DNA of 64,000 nt, taken from NCBI GenBank assembly GCA_903910445.1, contig CAIVZR010000046.1, forward strand, positions 56,941 through 120,940, written 5' to 3'. Source of the stretch: an uncultured Bacteroidota bacterium (GTDB lineage: Bacteria; Bacteroidota; Bacteroidia; UKL13-3). This document shows positions 8,392 through 18,405 of the stretch, in pieces. The notes below the pieces were generated by a model, which worked only from the letters and a program-made list of their open reading frames with translations, did not search any database and was not told the origin of the DNA. The position numbers were made by a program, and so were the translations under genes. The stretch's first letter is position 1. Every line of letters begins with the position of its first letter.

Positions 8392-10893
8392 TCATATTGA
8401 AAACTTGTATAAATTCACCCTTTTTAACTCATCAAAAGTAATAATGAAGTAACGATTGGGGATTTCATCCGACACGATTCCGATGATATTCCCCTCAATT
8501 TTATCGGCTACAATTTTGCGAGATGAAGCCATCACCTTGCTTGTAGTTCCATCGCTAATAACGATGAAGGTACGTTTCTCATTTACATCGAATACATTTT
8601 GCAGTTCAGAATTTTTCGTCATCGAAAGGGTATCGGTCATCTGAGAATAGCGATCAAAGAAGAGCAATTTATCTTTGTGCTGATAAATGATTTTCTGAAA
8701 ATTAGTATCGGTGGTTTGAACAATGAAATGCCCGGTATTATTAGATACTAAACGTTTTTTATATTCCTTTCTCTTAAGTGAGTCGAGGGTAAAACTAAAT
8801 ATCAACCCACTGGTATCAACACTTATTAATTCGGGGTGATATTTTTTATTGAGCTCGGCAGTAATGAAAAAATTAGTACTTATTTCCTTATTAAAATCAA
8901 TATCACGTTCTACACGTTTTCCAAATCGATTCCATAAAATCACCTCTCCACTATTACTTATCCCTACGATATAATTTTTGTTTCGTTTCTTAAAATGAAG
9001 TAATTCAAAGTCGATACTCACTGGCGACTCTCTGGGCCTCCAGTCTTCAAGCGAAGCTCCTGCAGCTTCAAAGCCATAAATTAAGCGGCCCTGCACCATG
9101 AAGTATTCATAGGTATCGCCCATATCAAACAAATACATTCCTTCAATTCCTTCTGTATTAATTTGCTTTGGAAAGTTTTTAATATCATCGCCTTTCTCAT
9201 TCAAGGCATATATCTGATTGGGTGTATTGAAAAAGTACTGAGTGCTTCCATCACGATAAATATCAATAACCGAAATCTTACTTTGTATTTTACCTAATAC
9301 AAATTTCTGCCAAACTTCACGAGCACCAAAATCCAAACAGTGTAATACATTTTTCTCATCCTGATAAAACATGAATTTCGTATTTGATTTCAAATTTTGA
9401 AGCAGCATGATCTCATTCGTTTCTTGCTCTAATGTTTTGCTCCAAATTAACTCGGAGGTGCTTGCATTGGTGGTTGCATTTTTGGAGAAAAGCAAGGTGC
9501 CCACGCCAACATGCTGCCCCAGGCTATCAAAACGCAATTGAACAAAGTCGAGGTTTTGAAGAAAAGAACTATGCAAAACCCGCTCACGATATTGGTCTTT
9601 GACAATACGACTAAAGTAAGGAAGCAAATACTGAGGTTGAATTTGCATCACAAATATTGCGGGAGTCGATTCTTTCATTTCTGAAGGATACGCATCCATT
9701 TTTTGTAATAGCGGTATCATTGATGAAACAGAAGACGTAACTACAAAAAGATTGGGACCAATTAAAGAAATATAGCTTTCAGGCAAATCGGGGGTGGCGG
9801 CATTACAAAAGTTTCTGAAGAATGGATATTTTCCAAACTTAAATACCTTGTGTTTATTTAAAACATACGACTGCTCTAAAGAGTGCTTTGAAAAGATTGT
9901 TAGTAAAGTTGTTGAGTCAACTAAGGCATTCCCGATGATAAAGGTATTGTCGGAAATATTCTCGTCCTGCATATTGGCATAACAACGATAGAGTTCTTTA
10001 AGCTTCACTTCCGAATTGCTCGTATCGGGATGAAAGGCAATATAATTAGGGGTGATATTTTGAAGCCAAGTTTCATAGTTAAATGTCGACATCACTTTGG
10101 CTGGCTTAAATGTCATTGCATTTTTTGAATAATAAAAATGCATGTCGGCCAACGAACCTTCATCATTCAATTTCACTTCACATTCATCAATATTCTCAAA
10201 CCATTGATAGAATTCGGAAGTATGGTTGGTAGTGAAATTCTCAACCCATTGCTGCATATTCACTTGTTTCACATACAGGATATTCTCATTGAAATTTAGG
10301 CTTGCCTGTTCGAAAACTTTTGAATGACTACGTATATTCTTTAATGTTTCTTCAGCAAATAATGCTTCGTTTGAAATTACCATGACGCCAAGGGCATAGC
10401 TTACCACCAACTCCTTTTGTTTCGATGCATTATATATTTCAATGATCTCTCCTGAGGGTGAGTTGTAATTGGCTTTTGAATAGCCTTCATCAAAAACCTG
10501 CTGCAATAGGCTGTCGTATGCACTCCTGCTTACCTCAACCGAAAGCAACGACTGTAATTGCGAATTTGCCCCTGCCCTAAAACTTAAAATATGACGCTTG
10601 TTTTTTATTAAACTTTTAAATATTGGCGAATGGGTAATTTCCAATTTTAGAATATCATTATCTGCCAGTAAGGCAATCTCACCATCATTTTCAATAGCAT
10701 CAACCAATGGTAAATTATGTAGCTTTTTTAAGGTTGTTTCATAATCATTGCCTGTAATTGCAACGATAGCGCCTTGGGCAATGGCGTATTTTATGGCATT
10801 ATGAAACTTATACCAACGAAAGCCGATAACAGTACCTGTCAGCAGGATCAGGATACCAATGCCAATCAAAACCAGCTTTTTATTGATCTTCAT
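8392..10893 (-). CDS. Large membrane-anchored protein of unknown function
   Basis: An 833-residue protein I do not recognise with confidence. After a short basic start there is one transmembrane helix (LVLIGIGILILLTGTVIGF), then a long extracytoplasmic region without cysteine-rich or catalytic motifs. The second half (from about residue 500) has repeated short strands with aromatic and glycine turns and could be a beta-propeller. The layout resembles DUF3352-like anchored proteins, but that is a guess. I chose ATG 10893 because the TTG four codons upstream merely encodes MFFF. It is 76 nt upstream of the S41 protease gene on the same strand, so co-transcription is possible. Confidence 0.7.
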   Translation of the reverse strand: MKINKKLVLIGIGILILLTGTVIGFRWYKFHNAIKYAIAQGAIVAITGNDYETTLKKLHNLPLVDAIENDGEIALLADNDILKLEITHSPIFKSLIKNKRHILSFRAGANSQLQSLLSVEVSRSAYDSLLQQVFDEGYSKANYNSPSGEIIEIYNASKQKELVVSYALGVMVISNEALFAEETLKNIRSHSKVFEQASLNFNENILYVKQVNMQQWVENFTTNHTSEFYQWFENIDECEVKLNDEGSLADMHFYYSKNAMTFKPAKVMSTFNYETWLQNITPNYIAFHPDTSNSEVKLKELYRCYANMQDENISDNTFIIGNALVDSTTLLTIFSKHSLEQSYVLNKHKVFKFGKYPFFRNFCNAATPDLPESYISLIGPNLFVVTSSVSSMIPLLQKMDAYPSEMKESTPAIFVMQIQPQYLLPYFSRIVKDQYRERVLHSSFLQNLDFVQLRFDSLGQHVGVGTLLFSKNATTNASTSELIWSKTLEQETNEIMLLQNLKSNTKFMFYQDEKNVLHCLDFGAREVWQKFVLGKIQSKISVIDIYRDGSTQYFFNTPNQIYALNEKGDDIKNFPKQINTEGIEGMYLFDMGDTYEYFMVQGRLIYGFEAAGASLEDWRPRESPVSIDFELLHFKKRNKNYIVGISNSGEVILWNRFGKRVERDIDFNKEISTNFFITAELNKKYHPELISVDTSGLIFSFTLDSLKRKEYKKRLVSNNTGHFIVQTTDTNFQKIIYQHKDKLLFFDRYSQMTDTLSMTKNSELQNVFDVNEKRTFIVISDGTTSKVMASSRKIVADKIEGNIIGIVSDEIPNRYFIITFDELKRVNLYKFSI

Positions 10894-10981
10894 AAAGAAA
10901 AACAAAAATACTTGATTATTAAAACCGAATTTTATAGTTAATTCACACCTTCAATCACGTTAACGCTAGTTGTCTATTATT

Positions 10982-11371
10982 ATGAATTCATACACACAAA
11001 AAAGCATTGTCACAGGAGCCATACTTGGTTCGCTTTCGGTGGCCTTAGGTGCTTTCGGAACACATATGCTTCGCCCGCTCCTAGAGGTTCATTATATGGA
11101 AGTTTTTGAAACCGCTGTGAGGTATCAAATGTACCATGCGATCGCATTCATTCTCTTAGGGTTAACCATCCAGCACAAGCCATTGCCAAAATATATTTAT
11201 ACACTATTCCTTATTGGCATTAGCATTTTTACACTTACCTTATACGGCATCGTCATAGGTAGTATGCAGGCCAATAATCCTTTGAAATGGCTTGGAGCCA
11301 TCACTCCTTTAGGTGGCGCTTCATTAATTAGTGCTTGGGTTTTATTTGCTTATCATACTTGGAAAAAATGA
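10982..11371 (+). CDS. DUF423 family membrane protein
   Basis: A 129-residue protein with four predicted membrane helices. The family-typical N-terminal pattern GAILGSLSVALGAFGTH is followed by a VRYQMYHAIAFILLGL helix and the C-terminal GAITPLGGASLISAWVLFAY, as in E. coli YgdD. Function is unknown. Its TGA overlaps the ATG of the next gene by 4 nt (ATGA), so the two are translationally coupled. I preferred ATG 10982 over an in-frame TTG four codons upstream. Confidence 0.9.
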   Translation: MNSYTQKSIVTGAILGSLSVALGAFGTHMLRPLLEVHYMEVFETAVRYQMYHAIAFILLGLTIQHKPLPKYIYTLFLIGISIFTLTLYGIVIGSMQANNPLKWLGAITPLGGASLISAWVLFAYHTWKK

Positions 11372-11841
11372 AGACACTCATCATCATGCGTCATGCCAAA
11401 ACAGAGGAAGGCAAAGCAAATCAGCGCGACTACGACCGCGAACTCATTTATAAAGGCTTGAAAGATGCTGCTGCCATGGGTTTATGGCTCCGTAAAAAAT
11501 ATTCGGTGGTTGATGAAATTCTATGCAGTGCCGCTAAGCGTACAGCACATACCGCAACTTTAGTGAAAGAAATTTGTGGTGGCGAGTTGCTACTCGATGA
11601 AGCACTCTATCATGCCGACGCGAATGCATTATTAAGCCATATACACCAAGCAAAGCCACGCACAAAAGTATTGATGGTGGTAGGGCATAATCCAGCCGTT
11701 TCCAATTTGGCTAACTATCTTAGCCATAAACTAATCGAACTAAAGCCCTCTGATGTTGTGGTGTTCGAGCTCTCAAATAATTTATGGAGCGAGAAGCTAA
11801 TTATTGATTCTCACAAACATCATTCGGAGTACTATAACTAG
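11368..11841 (+). CDS. SixA-like histidine phosphatase
   Basis: A 157-residue histidine-phosphatase superfamily member. The catalytic RHG-type motif is MRHAKTE near the N-terminus, the second histidine lies in VVGHNPAVSNLA, and the family's CSAAKRTAHTA segment is present. SixA dephosphorylates phosphohistidine on HPt domains in E. coli; the substrate here is not known. I chose ATG 11368, which overlaps the DUF423 stop and starts right before the catalytic strand. The stop is only 4 nt from that of the convergent TonB receptor gene. Confidence 0.85.
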   Translation: MKTLIIMRHAKTEEGKANQRDYDRELIYKGLKDAAAMGLWLRKKYSVVDEILCSAAKRTAHTATLVKEICGGELLLDEALYHADANALLSHIHQAKPRTKVLMVVGHNPAVSNLANYLSHKLIELKPSDVVVFELSNNLWSEKLIIDSHKHHSEYYN

Positions 11842-11845
11842 CACA

Positions 11846-14350
11846 TTATTTTTTCACAAAACCAAATTCAATCTTGTAATAGAATAAGGTGAGTCGGCCC
11901 AATTGCGTTTGTGGGAATAAAATCAGATCACTTGTTTTAGGATCCATGCTATAACTCATGGTTAAATAGTTTTGAATATTCAACACATTTACCAAATCAA
12001 TAGCAATTTCATGCGTTACCTTTTTAGTATTTATTTTATATCCTAATTTCAAATCGAATCGCAAATAAGGCTTGAACTGCAAGGTGTTTCGGCCTTCATT
12101 GGCAGGGGTATACTCCGCTCTCTGTATGGTGAGCAGCGTATCGGCTGGAGAGTATCTCTTACCACCTCCATAAGTAAATTTACCACCCAAAACTAAGGTT
12201 TGTTTATTGCCTGCTTTATTCGGATTCAACAATAGTTCATAGCCTCCCAATAAATTAAAAGCATAGTTGCCATTGAAATCACTGTTGTATGTTTTACCAT
12301 CACTTCCTTTGTATTTGCTATCGTATAATGAAAGTGTACTCATCACATAATAATTGCGAAAGAAGAAACGTTCCAGTGTGAGTTCTATACCCTTATTCGC
12401 TCCAGTGCCTGTGTTTTTCATGGTGGTATCAGGAAAAATACGAGAGAAACCACTTCCTTGATTAACCATCGAAAAGCTTGAAGGAGTAACTAATACAGGA
12501 ACATTGTAGAGATATTGATAATAGGTTTCTATTTTTAATCGTGTATGACTTCCTAGTGATTGATCATATCCAATTACATTTTGAAAACTTCTGATATTAC
12601 CCACCTTTGTAAATTTCTCTTCATTGGGCGACCCAGGTAATCGATAGAAAAACATATAGTACGGAAGTGTTTGACTATGCATTCCTGTACCAAAGCTCAA
12701 GTTACTATTCTTACCTGTTTTATAAGAAAGTCCGGCACGTGGTTCAATAGCAAAATCTCCATTGAGTGAATAGTATTGCAGATGCAAGCCTCCGGTGACA
12801 AAGAAATCGTCGGTGAATTTATATTTCAATTGCGCATATGGCTGAATAAGGAATGCACTTGTTTTTGTATTGTATTTCAAAGTGTATTCGATGTCGGGCT
12901 GATAATTAAATGGGCCTCCTAAATTATATCTACCATTGGGTAATACGGGGTAAAAGGTGCTCTTTAACTTCTGTTCATTGATACTTGTATCAAGCATATC
13001 ATAACTAAAATAATCGAATGTGAACCCCGCCTTCATTGAAAAGCGTGTAGAGAATTTGTGATTTACAAAACCATTAAAGCCAGCAATACTCGTTATGAAA
13101 CGATACCCCAATGAAGTATAATCGGCCAATTTATTGGTAGCGCTATCGCGCAGCGTAAGAAGATGAATTGCAGAATTCTTTTGAGTGGAATACGATACAA
13201 CCAACTTCAGAAATGTATGTGAATTAATTGTGTGACTAAATGAAGAAGCGAATGTGTTCATGTCGGTTCTAAACAATTGGTCACGATCATTCAATCCGTA
13301 TTTATCGCTATTCTTCTCTGCCGTGTTTAAAATATTACTAAAAACAATATCTATATTGCTTGATCCTCCTATTCCCCAAAATGCAATACTGCTTTTTTTA
13401 TTCAATGGGAAGTTCAATCGAAACGAATAATCCTGGTAACTTGGGATGGCATCGGTTCCTAGTTTAATATTAAATCCTTCAAAAAGTTTCAATGTCGAAT
13501 AGCGATAGGTGGCTGCGAATGATGATCTTTTCATCTTATTAATGGGGCCTTCTAGCGCCATCTCTGTTCCCAAAAATCCGAGTTGAAAAGTACCTTCATA
13601 TTTTTCTTGATTCCCATTGCGCATTTTCAAATCAAAAACAGCAGCGATGCCATTTCCGTATTCCGCAGGAAATGCTCCAGTAAGGAAATCGGAATTGCCA
13701 ATAGTTTTATTATTCAAGATACTCACCGGACCTCCAGTAGTTCCTGCAATGGCGAAATGATTGGGATTCGGGATGGTGGCATCATCCAACCGCCAAACCA
13801 CACCCAAAGGCGAATTGCCACGAATCACGATATCGTTACGGGTATCATTGGTGCCTTGGGCACCAGCAAAGTTCGAAGCCATACGTGCCGGGTCTTGCCT
13901 GCTTCCCGCATAACGTTCGGTTTCGGCAATATCAAATGTTCGAGCACTCACGGTGGCGAGTTCATTTCTTACTACACCTTGGGTCGATCCTTTAACTTCC
14001 ACCTCTTCAATTTTATTAACGCTCTCTTCCATCTCTACATTTAGAATCACTTCCTTCCCACTGCCTACAACGATATCATGAAGTGTTATAGTTTCATAGC
14101 CTAGCAGTCTTACCCGGATATCATGTTTGCCAACTGGCACTTTTAAAATTTTAAAATAGCCATCCATATCAGAGATGCACCCAAAGGCACTTTGAACACC
14201 ATTTTGAAGAATCACTACCATCACACCAATGATGGGAGCTTTCGATTCCTTCTCTATTACCCTGCCTTTAACTGTTTGTATGGGCGATTGTGCCTGAATT
14301 GAAATAGAGAAAATTGCTAATAGACTAACAATGATGATTAATTTTTTCAT
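11846..14350 (-). CDS. TonB-dependent outer-membrane receptor with carboxypeptidase-like N-domain
   Basis: An 834-residue outer-membrane protein. Order: signal peptide (1-20, ending SIQAQ), CarboxypepD_reg-like beta-sandwich (about 22-105, VKGRVIEKESKAPIIGVMV), plug domain (about 130-235, with NDTRNDIVIRGNSPLGVVWRLDD), then a 22-strand-type barrel with many alternating aromatic strands ending in a C-terminal aromatic-rich strand (FYYKIEFGFVKK). It is not a SusC relative because no SusD gene follows. The transported substrate cannot be read from sequence. It is single-gene, 160 nt from the upstream same-strand gene, which has its own terminator. Confidence 0.9.
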   Translation of the reverse strand: MKKLIIIVSLLAIFSISIQAQSPIQTVKGRVIEKESKAPIIGVMVVILQNGVQSAFGCISDMDGYFKILKVPVGKHDIRVRLLGYETITLHDIVVGSGKEVILNVEMEESVNKIEEVEVKGSTQGVVRNELATVSARTFDIAETERYAGSRQDPARMASNFAGAQGTNDTRNDIVIRGNSPLGVVWRLDDATIPNPNHFAIAGTTGGPVSILNNKTIGNSDFLTGAFPAEYGNGIAAVFDLKMRNGNQEKYEGTFQLGFLGTEMALEGPINKMKRSSFAATYRYSTLKLFEGFNIKLGTDAIPSYQDYSFRLNFPLNKKSSIAFWGIGGSSNIDIVFSNILNTAEKNSDKYGLNDRDQLFRTDMNTFASSFSHTINSHTFLKLVVSYSTQKNSAIHLLTLRDSATNKLADYTSLGYRFITSIAGFNGFVNHKFSTRFSMKAGFTFDYFSYDMLDTSINEQKLKSTFYPVLPNGRYNLGGPFNYQPDIEYTLKYNTKTSAFLIQPYAQLKYKFTDDFFVTGGLHLQYYSLNGDFAIEPRAGLSYKTGKNSNLSFGTGMHSQTLPYYMFFYRLPGSPNEEKFTKVGNIRSFQNVIGYDQSLGSHTRLKIETYYQYLYNVPVLVTPSSFSMVNQGSGFSRIFPDTTMKNTGTGANKGIELTLERFFFRNYYVMSTLSLYDSKYKGSDGKTYNSDFNGNYAFNLLGGYELLLNPNKAGNKQTLVLGGKFTYGGGKRYSPADTLLTIQRAEYTPANEGRNTLQFKPYLRFDLKLGYKINTKKVTHEIAIDLVNVLNIQNYLTMSYSMDPKTSDLILFPQTQLGRLTLFYYKIEFGFVKK

Positions 14351-14451
14351 ATCCTAGGATGTAATAAGTTGGGGCAAGATAATCGTTTGTAATTGAAAAG
14401 CTAAAAAAGTTTTTCTGCCCAATTTTTAAGAGAAATTAAAAATATCAGCGC

Positions 14452-14489
14452 AAAAAAAGCCCTGTTACATTATCTATAACAGGGCTTTG
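14452..14489 (-). terminator. Terminator of the PD40/T9SS gene
   Basis: The stem AAAGCCCTGTTA / TAACAGGGCTTT has a 9-nt loop; read on the minus strand it ends in a run of seven T's. It lies 22 nt past the stop of the gene at 14511-15980. Confidence 0.88.
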
Positions 14490-14510
14490 AAGTACTAACC
14501 TAAATAAACC

Positions 14511-15980
14511 CTAATTGGTTCCATCACAAGTAATTACTTTTTTGGTAATGACTCTCGATCCGATAACCGCCTTCACGGTATATACTCCACCACTCAAGCC
14601 ATTCTTCACCCATTTTATAATATTGATTCCTTTTTCCGCTTGCCCATCATAGAGCACTGCTGCCAATTGTCCATCCATGGTATAAACACCTACTGTCATG
14701 TATCCACCTTCTGGAGCCACTATTTCTATTTGTGTTGCTTCACTAAAAGGATTGGGAGCGATACGCATTTCAGGCATCACTACCCCTATGCGTGTTGTAT
14801 TTGCGGTATTCACAACAGCTATAGGATTTACGGGTACTACTGTGGTGGTCGATTGGCTAATCAACACATATCCATCAGGAGGCGTGGTGTTACCAGTATA
14901 ATCGTATATTGTTGAATTATTAGTGCTCGAAATAAACACTGCAGTATTACCCGAATTTACATCGCCTATTTCTTCAACATAGAATGACGTATATTCTTTT
15001 TGTACAAGGGTTTCAACAGGTTCAGCAGGCACAATTACACAAACAACTTGAGGCATTTCTTCAACTAAATTCACCATGCATAAATCGTTGTGATCCCATA
15101 AATTATCAGCGCCAGTAACAAAAACCATTGTGGTTCCATCGGAGGTAACGCATGGCTGATAGGCTGTAACATCAACAGGAACCTCAGTCTTCACCATGGT
15201 GATGGCATTAAAGTTTTCATTTAATGATGGGCGTGATAAATAATACACAATACGAAAATCATCACCAGTTTCGGTAGTTCCTTTAAACGGGACATAGAAT
15301 CGCAGGCCATCTTTGGAGAGCTGCCCTCCAGTAGGCGTCTTATCCGATAGAACATTTAGTTCATTATCAAAAGTATATTGGTTATTTCCTGATAGAACGA
15401 ACTTAACAATACGCTCCCGGTTATCATTATTATATAGATACAACTCGGTCATATCGGGTGTAAAGCTAGCATCGAACAAACTACCTGCGGGAGCATTCAC
15501 CAGTGTTATTTCCTCCATTTGATCGAAGTTTTCAGTTTTTGATTTGCGGATTGCTTTGTACAATTTGCTATTCTGAGAAGCCACATAAATAGTGAGCTCA
15601 TCAGAAGTGAGCCATCCTGAGATGGCTGTTTCTTTAAAATTAGGGAAGATGGCAATCCCCTTTCCAAAGTGTTCCTCATCCTTAGTTCGGGTGGCAACAT
15701 AAATTGAACGATCGTGGGTATAATATAAACTGAGGCCATCATTGCTTATCCAAGGATAAGATTGTGCTTCACTAGGGGTGTTTAATTCATTGATTGCAAG
15801 CGGAGATGCCGTAGTAGCCTCCATTGTTTTCGAATCTACTATATCGCCCTGGATAACTGCATCTGAGGGCTCCTTATGGATTTTATCTTCTATATTATAA
15901 TTAGGAGTTTGTTGATTAATTCCCGCGTTCAACGCGAAAACAGAAAGCATGGCCAAGGCAAGTAATTGAAATTTTTTCAT
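14511..15980 (-). CDS. Exported PD40-like repeat protein with T9SS sorting domain
   Basis: A 489-residue secreted protein. The signal peptide (1-19, ending ALNAG) is followed by a beta-propeller-like region with PD40/TolB-style repeats (SYPWISNDGLSLYYTHD, DASFTPDMTELYLYNND, QLSKDGLRFYV, QPCVTSDGTTMVFVTG). The last ~80 residues are a type A T9SS sorting domain: RIAPNPFSEATQIEI, then GVYTMDGQLAAVL, then GLSGGVYTVKA. It is therefore predicted to be exported through the outer membrane by type IX secretion. No enzymatic motif is visible. Confidence 0.85.
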   Translation of the reverse strand: MKKFQLLALAMLSVFALNAGINQQTPNYNIEDKIHKEPSDAVIQGDIVDSKTMEATTASPLAINELNTPSEAQSYPWISNDGLSLYYTHDRSIYVATRTKDEEHFGKGIAIFPNFKETAISGWLTSDELTIYVASQNSKLYKAIRKSKTENFDQMEEITLVNAPAGSLFDASFTPDMTELYLYNNDNRERIVKFVLSGNNQYTFDNELNVLSDKTPTGGQLSKDGLRFYVPFKGTTETGDDFRIVYYLSRPSLNENFNAITMVKTEVPVDVTAYQPCVTSDGTTMVFVTGADNLWDHNDLCMVNLVEEMPQVVCVIVPAEPVETLVQKEYTSFYVEEIGDVNSGNTAVFISSTNNSTIYDYTGNTTPPDGYVLISQSTTTVVPVNPIAVVNTANTTRIGVVMPEMRIAPNPFSEATQIEIVAPEGGYMTVGVYTMDGQLAAVLYDGQAEKGINIIKWVKNGLSGGVYTVKAVIGSRVITKKVITCDGTN

Positions 15981-16127
15981 GATTATGCAGGGTTAGTACT
16001 TTTAATGATAATCGGATATAAAAGGTAAATGGTTGCATCCATTTTTGTTATAGATGAAGTAAACGCAACAATTCCATAAATCATATCCATAAAAATGTAA
16101 ATGCCTGAAAATGAGAGATGAAAAATA

Positions 16128-16142
16128 AGGTCAGCTTGACCT
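16128..16142 (-). terminator. Probable terminator of terC operon
   Basis: A small hairpin AGGTCA-GCT-TGACCT is followed, on the minus strand, by TTATTTTT. It lies 14 nt beyond the terC stop. The stem is short, so efficiency is uncertain. Confidence 0.55.
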
Positions 16143-16156
16143 CTCAAAACACCTAA

Positions 16157-16891
16157 TTAGCGTTTGAGTTTCTTTCGCAATCGGATATTGAGCATTTCTA
16201 CACCCAAAGAGAAGGCCATGGTAAAATAGATATAGTTCTTTTCTACGTGAACATCAAGGGCCTCAACCACCAATAAGCAACCAATCATCAATAGGAAGGA
16301 TAAGGCAAGCATCTTAATGGTAGGATGTTTTTCAATAAATTCGCTAATGAATCCTGTTACAGCAATCATAATTAGCATAGAAACAATAACAGCAATCATC
16401 ATTACCGGAATACTTTGGGTAAGTCCAATTGCAGTGATTATAGAGTCGAGAGAGAATACTAAATTGATAATCATGATTTGCACAATCACATTCGCAAAAC
16501 CCATTTTTGTTTTCTCTTCATTCTCTACGTTTTCATCAACATCAAACTTATGATGTATTTCGGTAGTGCTTTTATAAATAAGGAATAGCCCTCCTAAAAT
16601 AAGGATGAGATCCTTTATTGAAATTTGGTGTCCACCCGCTTCGAAGAGCGTATAATGCTCCGATTGCAGGATAAGTTGAATAATGAATAATAGTGCAATA
16701 CGAATTAGTAATGCAAGCAAAAGCCCAATGGTTCGGGCCCTTTTCTGGTGAATCTTTTCGGCCCGATTGGTAATAATGGAAACGAAAATGATATTATCAA
16801 TTCCCAAAATCACCTCCATAAAAGTGAGGGTAATCAAACTAATCCACCCACCGGTGGTGGTAAAAATATTGATGAAGCCAGATAAATCCAT
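16157..16891 (-). CDS. TerC family integral membrane protein
   Basis: A 244-residue protein with about seven transmembrane helices. The TerC hallmarks are the acidic residues in membrane segments, EVILGIDNIIFVSII near residue 26 and LVFSLDSIITAIGL near 146, plus a charged cytoplasmic loop (VDENVENEEKTK). TerC proteins are linked to tellurite resistance and to manganese or other metal export that protects secreted enzymes; the specific ion here is unknown. It is the last gene of an operon: its start is 4 nt from the miaA stop. Confidence 0.9.
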   Translation of the reverse strand: MDLSGFINIFTTTGGWISLITLTFMEVILGIDNIIFVSIITNRAEKIHQKRARTIGLLLALLIRIALLFIIQLILQSEHYTLFEAGGHQISIKDLILILGGLFLIYKSTTEIHHKFDVDENVENEEKTKMGFANVIVQIMIINLVFSLDSIITAIGLTQSIPVMMIAVIVSMLIMIAVTGFISEFIEKHPTIKMLALSFLLMIGCLLVVEALDVHVEKNYIYFTMAFSLGVEMLNIRLRKKLKR

Positions 16892-16895
16892 TCGT

Positions 16896-17801
16896 CTATA
16901 GTTGTTCTTTTATTTTTGCAAATATCGCTAATTCATTTTTGGGGTCAACCCAAATTATTTCCGTATTTCTCCTAAACCAGGTGAGTTGCCTTTTGGCGAA
17001 GTTTCGGGTATGTTGTTTTATTAATTCAATGGTCATTGGCAGGGATTGTTTGCCTTCAAAATAATCGAAGAATTCCGAATATCCAACAGTTCTTAAGGCA
17101 TAAGCATTTTTTTGATCAACAAATTGTCGCACTTCATCTTCCAAGCCCAATTGAATCATATCGTCAACCCTTTGATTGATTCGTTGATAGAGAAATTCAC
17201 GAGGTAAATCGATACCAATGGTTACAATTCGAAAATTACGTGGCTTTACCTCCTGCTTATGAAATTCAGAGAAGGGTTTGCCTGTAGTTTCAATTACTTC
17301 CAGTGCACGCATCAATCGCTGTGGGTTTTGAATATCAACACTCGAGTACAAAATGGGATCGAGTACTTTTATTTTTTCTTGCAAATAAGAAATCCCTTCT
17401 TCCTGATATCGCTCAATAATAGTTTGTCGCAATACCTCTGTGGCCTTTGGCAAGGGGTCGAAGCCTTTACATACTGCGTCGATATACATGCCACTTCCTC
17501 CTACCATGACTACGATATCTTTTTCCAAGAACAATTCATCCAATTTTCGCAATGCATCCTTTTCAAAATCGCCAGCGCTATATGTTTCATGAATGCTTTT
17601 ATTCCCAACAAAATGATGGGAGGCTTGTGAAAGTTCCTTGGGTGTTGGCTTTGCGGTACCTATTGAAAGTTCCTTATAAAATTGTCTGGAATCTGCAGAA
17701 ATTATTTCGGCATGAAATTGATTTGCCAATGAAATTGCCAATGATGTTTTGCCGGAAGCAGTAGCACCCACAACACAAAGGAGTGTCTTCGTGTTACTCA
17801 T
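16896..17801 (-). CDS. miaA: tRNA dimethylallyltransferase
   Basis: MiaA adds dimethylallyl to N6 of A37 in tRNAs reading UNN codons. The 301-residue product has the P-loop VVGATASGKTSLA near the N-terminus, the substrate-binding ISADSRQFYKELSIGTAKP, VVMVGGSGMYIDAV, NPQRLMRALEV and the C-terminal RNFAKRQLTWFRR. I chose ATG 17801, which precedes the P-loop and leaves 1 nt after the stop of the upstream gene; longer in-frame extensions would overlap that gene by about 100 nt and are not family-like. Middle gene of the pRiA4/ORF3-miaA-terC operon. Confidence 0.96.
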   Translation of the reverse strand: MSNTKTLLCVVGATASGKTSLAISLANQFHAEIISADSRQFYKELSIGTAKPTPKELSQASHHFVGNKSIHETYSAGDFEKDALRKLDELFLEKDIVVMVGGSGMYIDAVCKGFDPLPKATEVLRQTIIERYQEEGISYLQEKIKVLDPILYSSVDIQNPQRLMRALEVIETTGKPFSEFHKQEVKPRNFRIVTIGIDLPREFLYQRINQRVDDMIQLGLEDEVRQFVDQKNAYALRTVGYSEFFDYFEGKQSLPMTIELIKQHTRNFAKRQLTWFRRNTEIIWVDPKNELAIFAKIKEQL

Positions 17802-17802
17802 T

Positions 17803-18405
17803 TTATAAATCGTCATCAGCAACGATATCGTCGCCTGCTGCATCGTCGTCCGATTCTTCCTCTTCGCCGTCTTCGTTGGTTTCCTTAAAACCATCTTCAT
17901 CTACATCCCCTTCATCGGCAACGAGTATTTGATTTTTTATAAATTCGAATTCATCCTCTTCTTCTGCTTTGGCATTAGGCACCCCAATAGTTTGGTATTG
18001 TTTAGGAGCAATACCCACACTCTTAAATATGAATGGGTAGGTTACGCCGTCCTTGGCATTCGGACTAATATTCACCATCTCCAATCTAAAAACCCATTCT
18101 TTAGAATAGTCATAGATCATGAGGATTTTTTGGTGAGGGTCAAAAATAAATTTCGATAATTTAGAATCCGCAGCAATATTCTCTGAAGGCTTGCCTTTCA
18201 AAGTTTTTTTGCCGCTGGTAATTTCATCGTTCATTCTCCATTTATCATCGCTCATAAAGAAAGAGCAATCGAGATGATTGTCGAAGCCAAACGACTGAAG
18301 GATAATATCACGAAAGGAAGCAAAGGTGCTGCCCGACTTCACTTCAACGAACCTGAAAAGGTCGTCGTATTCTTCAATAGAGCATTTAAAACGATAGATA
18401 GCCAT
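17803..18405 (-). CDS. pRiA4b ORF-3-like domain protein with acidic tail
   Basis: A 200-residue protein whose first ~150 residues resemble the plasmid pRiA4b ORF-3 family (YRFKCSIEEYDDLFRFVEV, then a DNHLDCSFFMSD block and FIFDPHQKILMIYDYSKEWVFRLEM). Database names such as 'IS1096 passenger TnpR' for this family are historical; nothing mobile is visible here. The last ~40 residues are very acidic, almost all D, E, A and G. It heads the operon with miaA and terC. A candidate -7 box TATTTTCG lies at 18421-18428, 15 nt before the ATG. Function unknown. Confidence 0.75.
   Translation of the reverse strand: MAIYRFKCSIEEYDDLFRFVEVKSGSTFASFRDIILQSFGFDNHLDCSFFMSDDKWRMNDEITSGKKTLKGKPSENIAADSKLSKFIFDPHQKILMIYDYSKEWVFRLEMVNISPNAKDGVTYPFIFKSVGIAPKQYQTIGVPNAKAEEEDEFEFIKNQILVADEGDVDEDGFKETNEDGEEEESDDDAAGDDIVADDDL

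Noticed and set aside
13583..14044. 153-codon plus-strand frame inside the TonB receptor gene
   Set aside because: It is antisense to a well-conserved plug domain, has no recognisable motif and no promoter; it is a shadow of the receptor's codon pattern.
17803..18405. Mobile element suggested by the 'IS1096 passenger' family name
   Set aside because: There are no terminal inverted repeats, target duplications or transposase; the gene is locked into an operon with miaA and terC.
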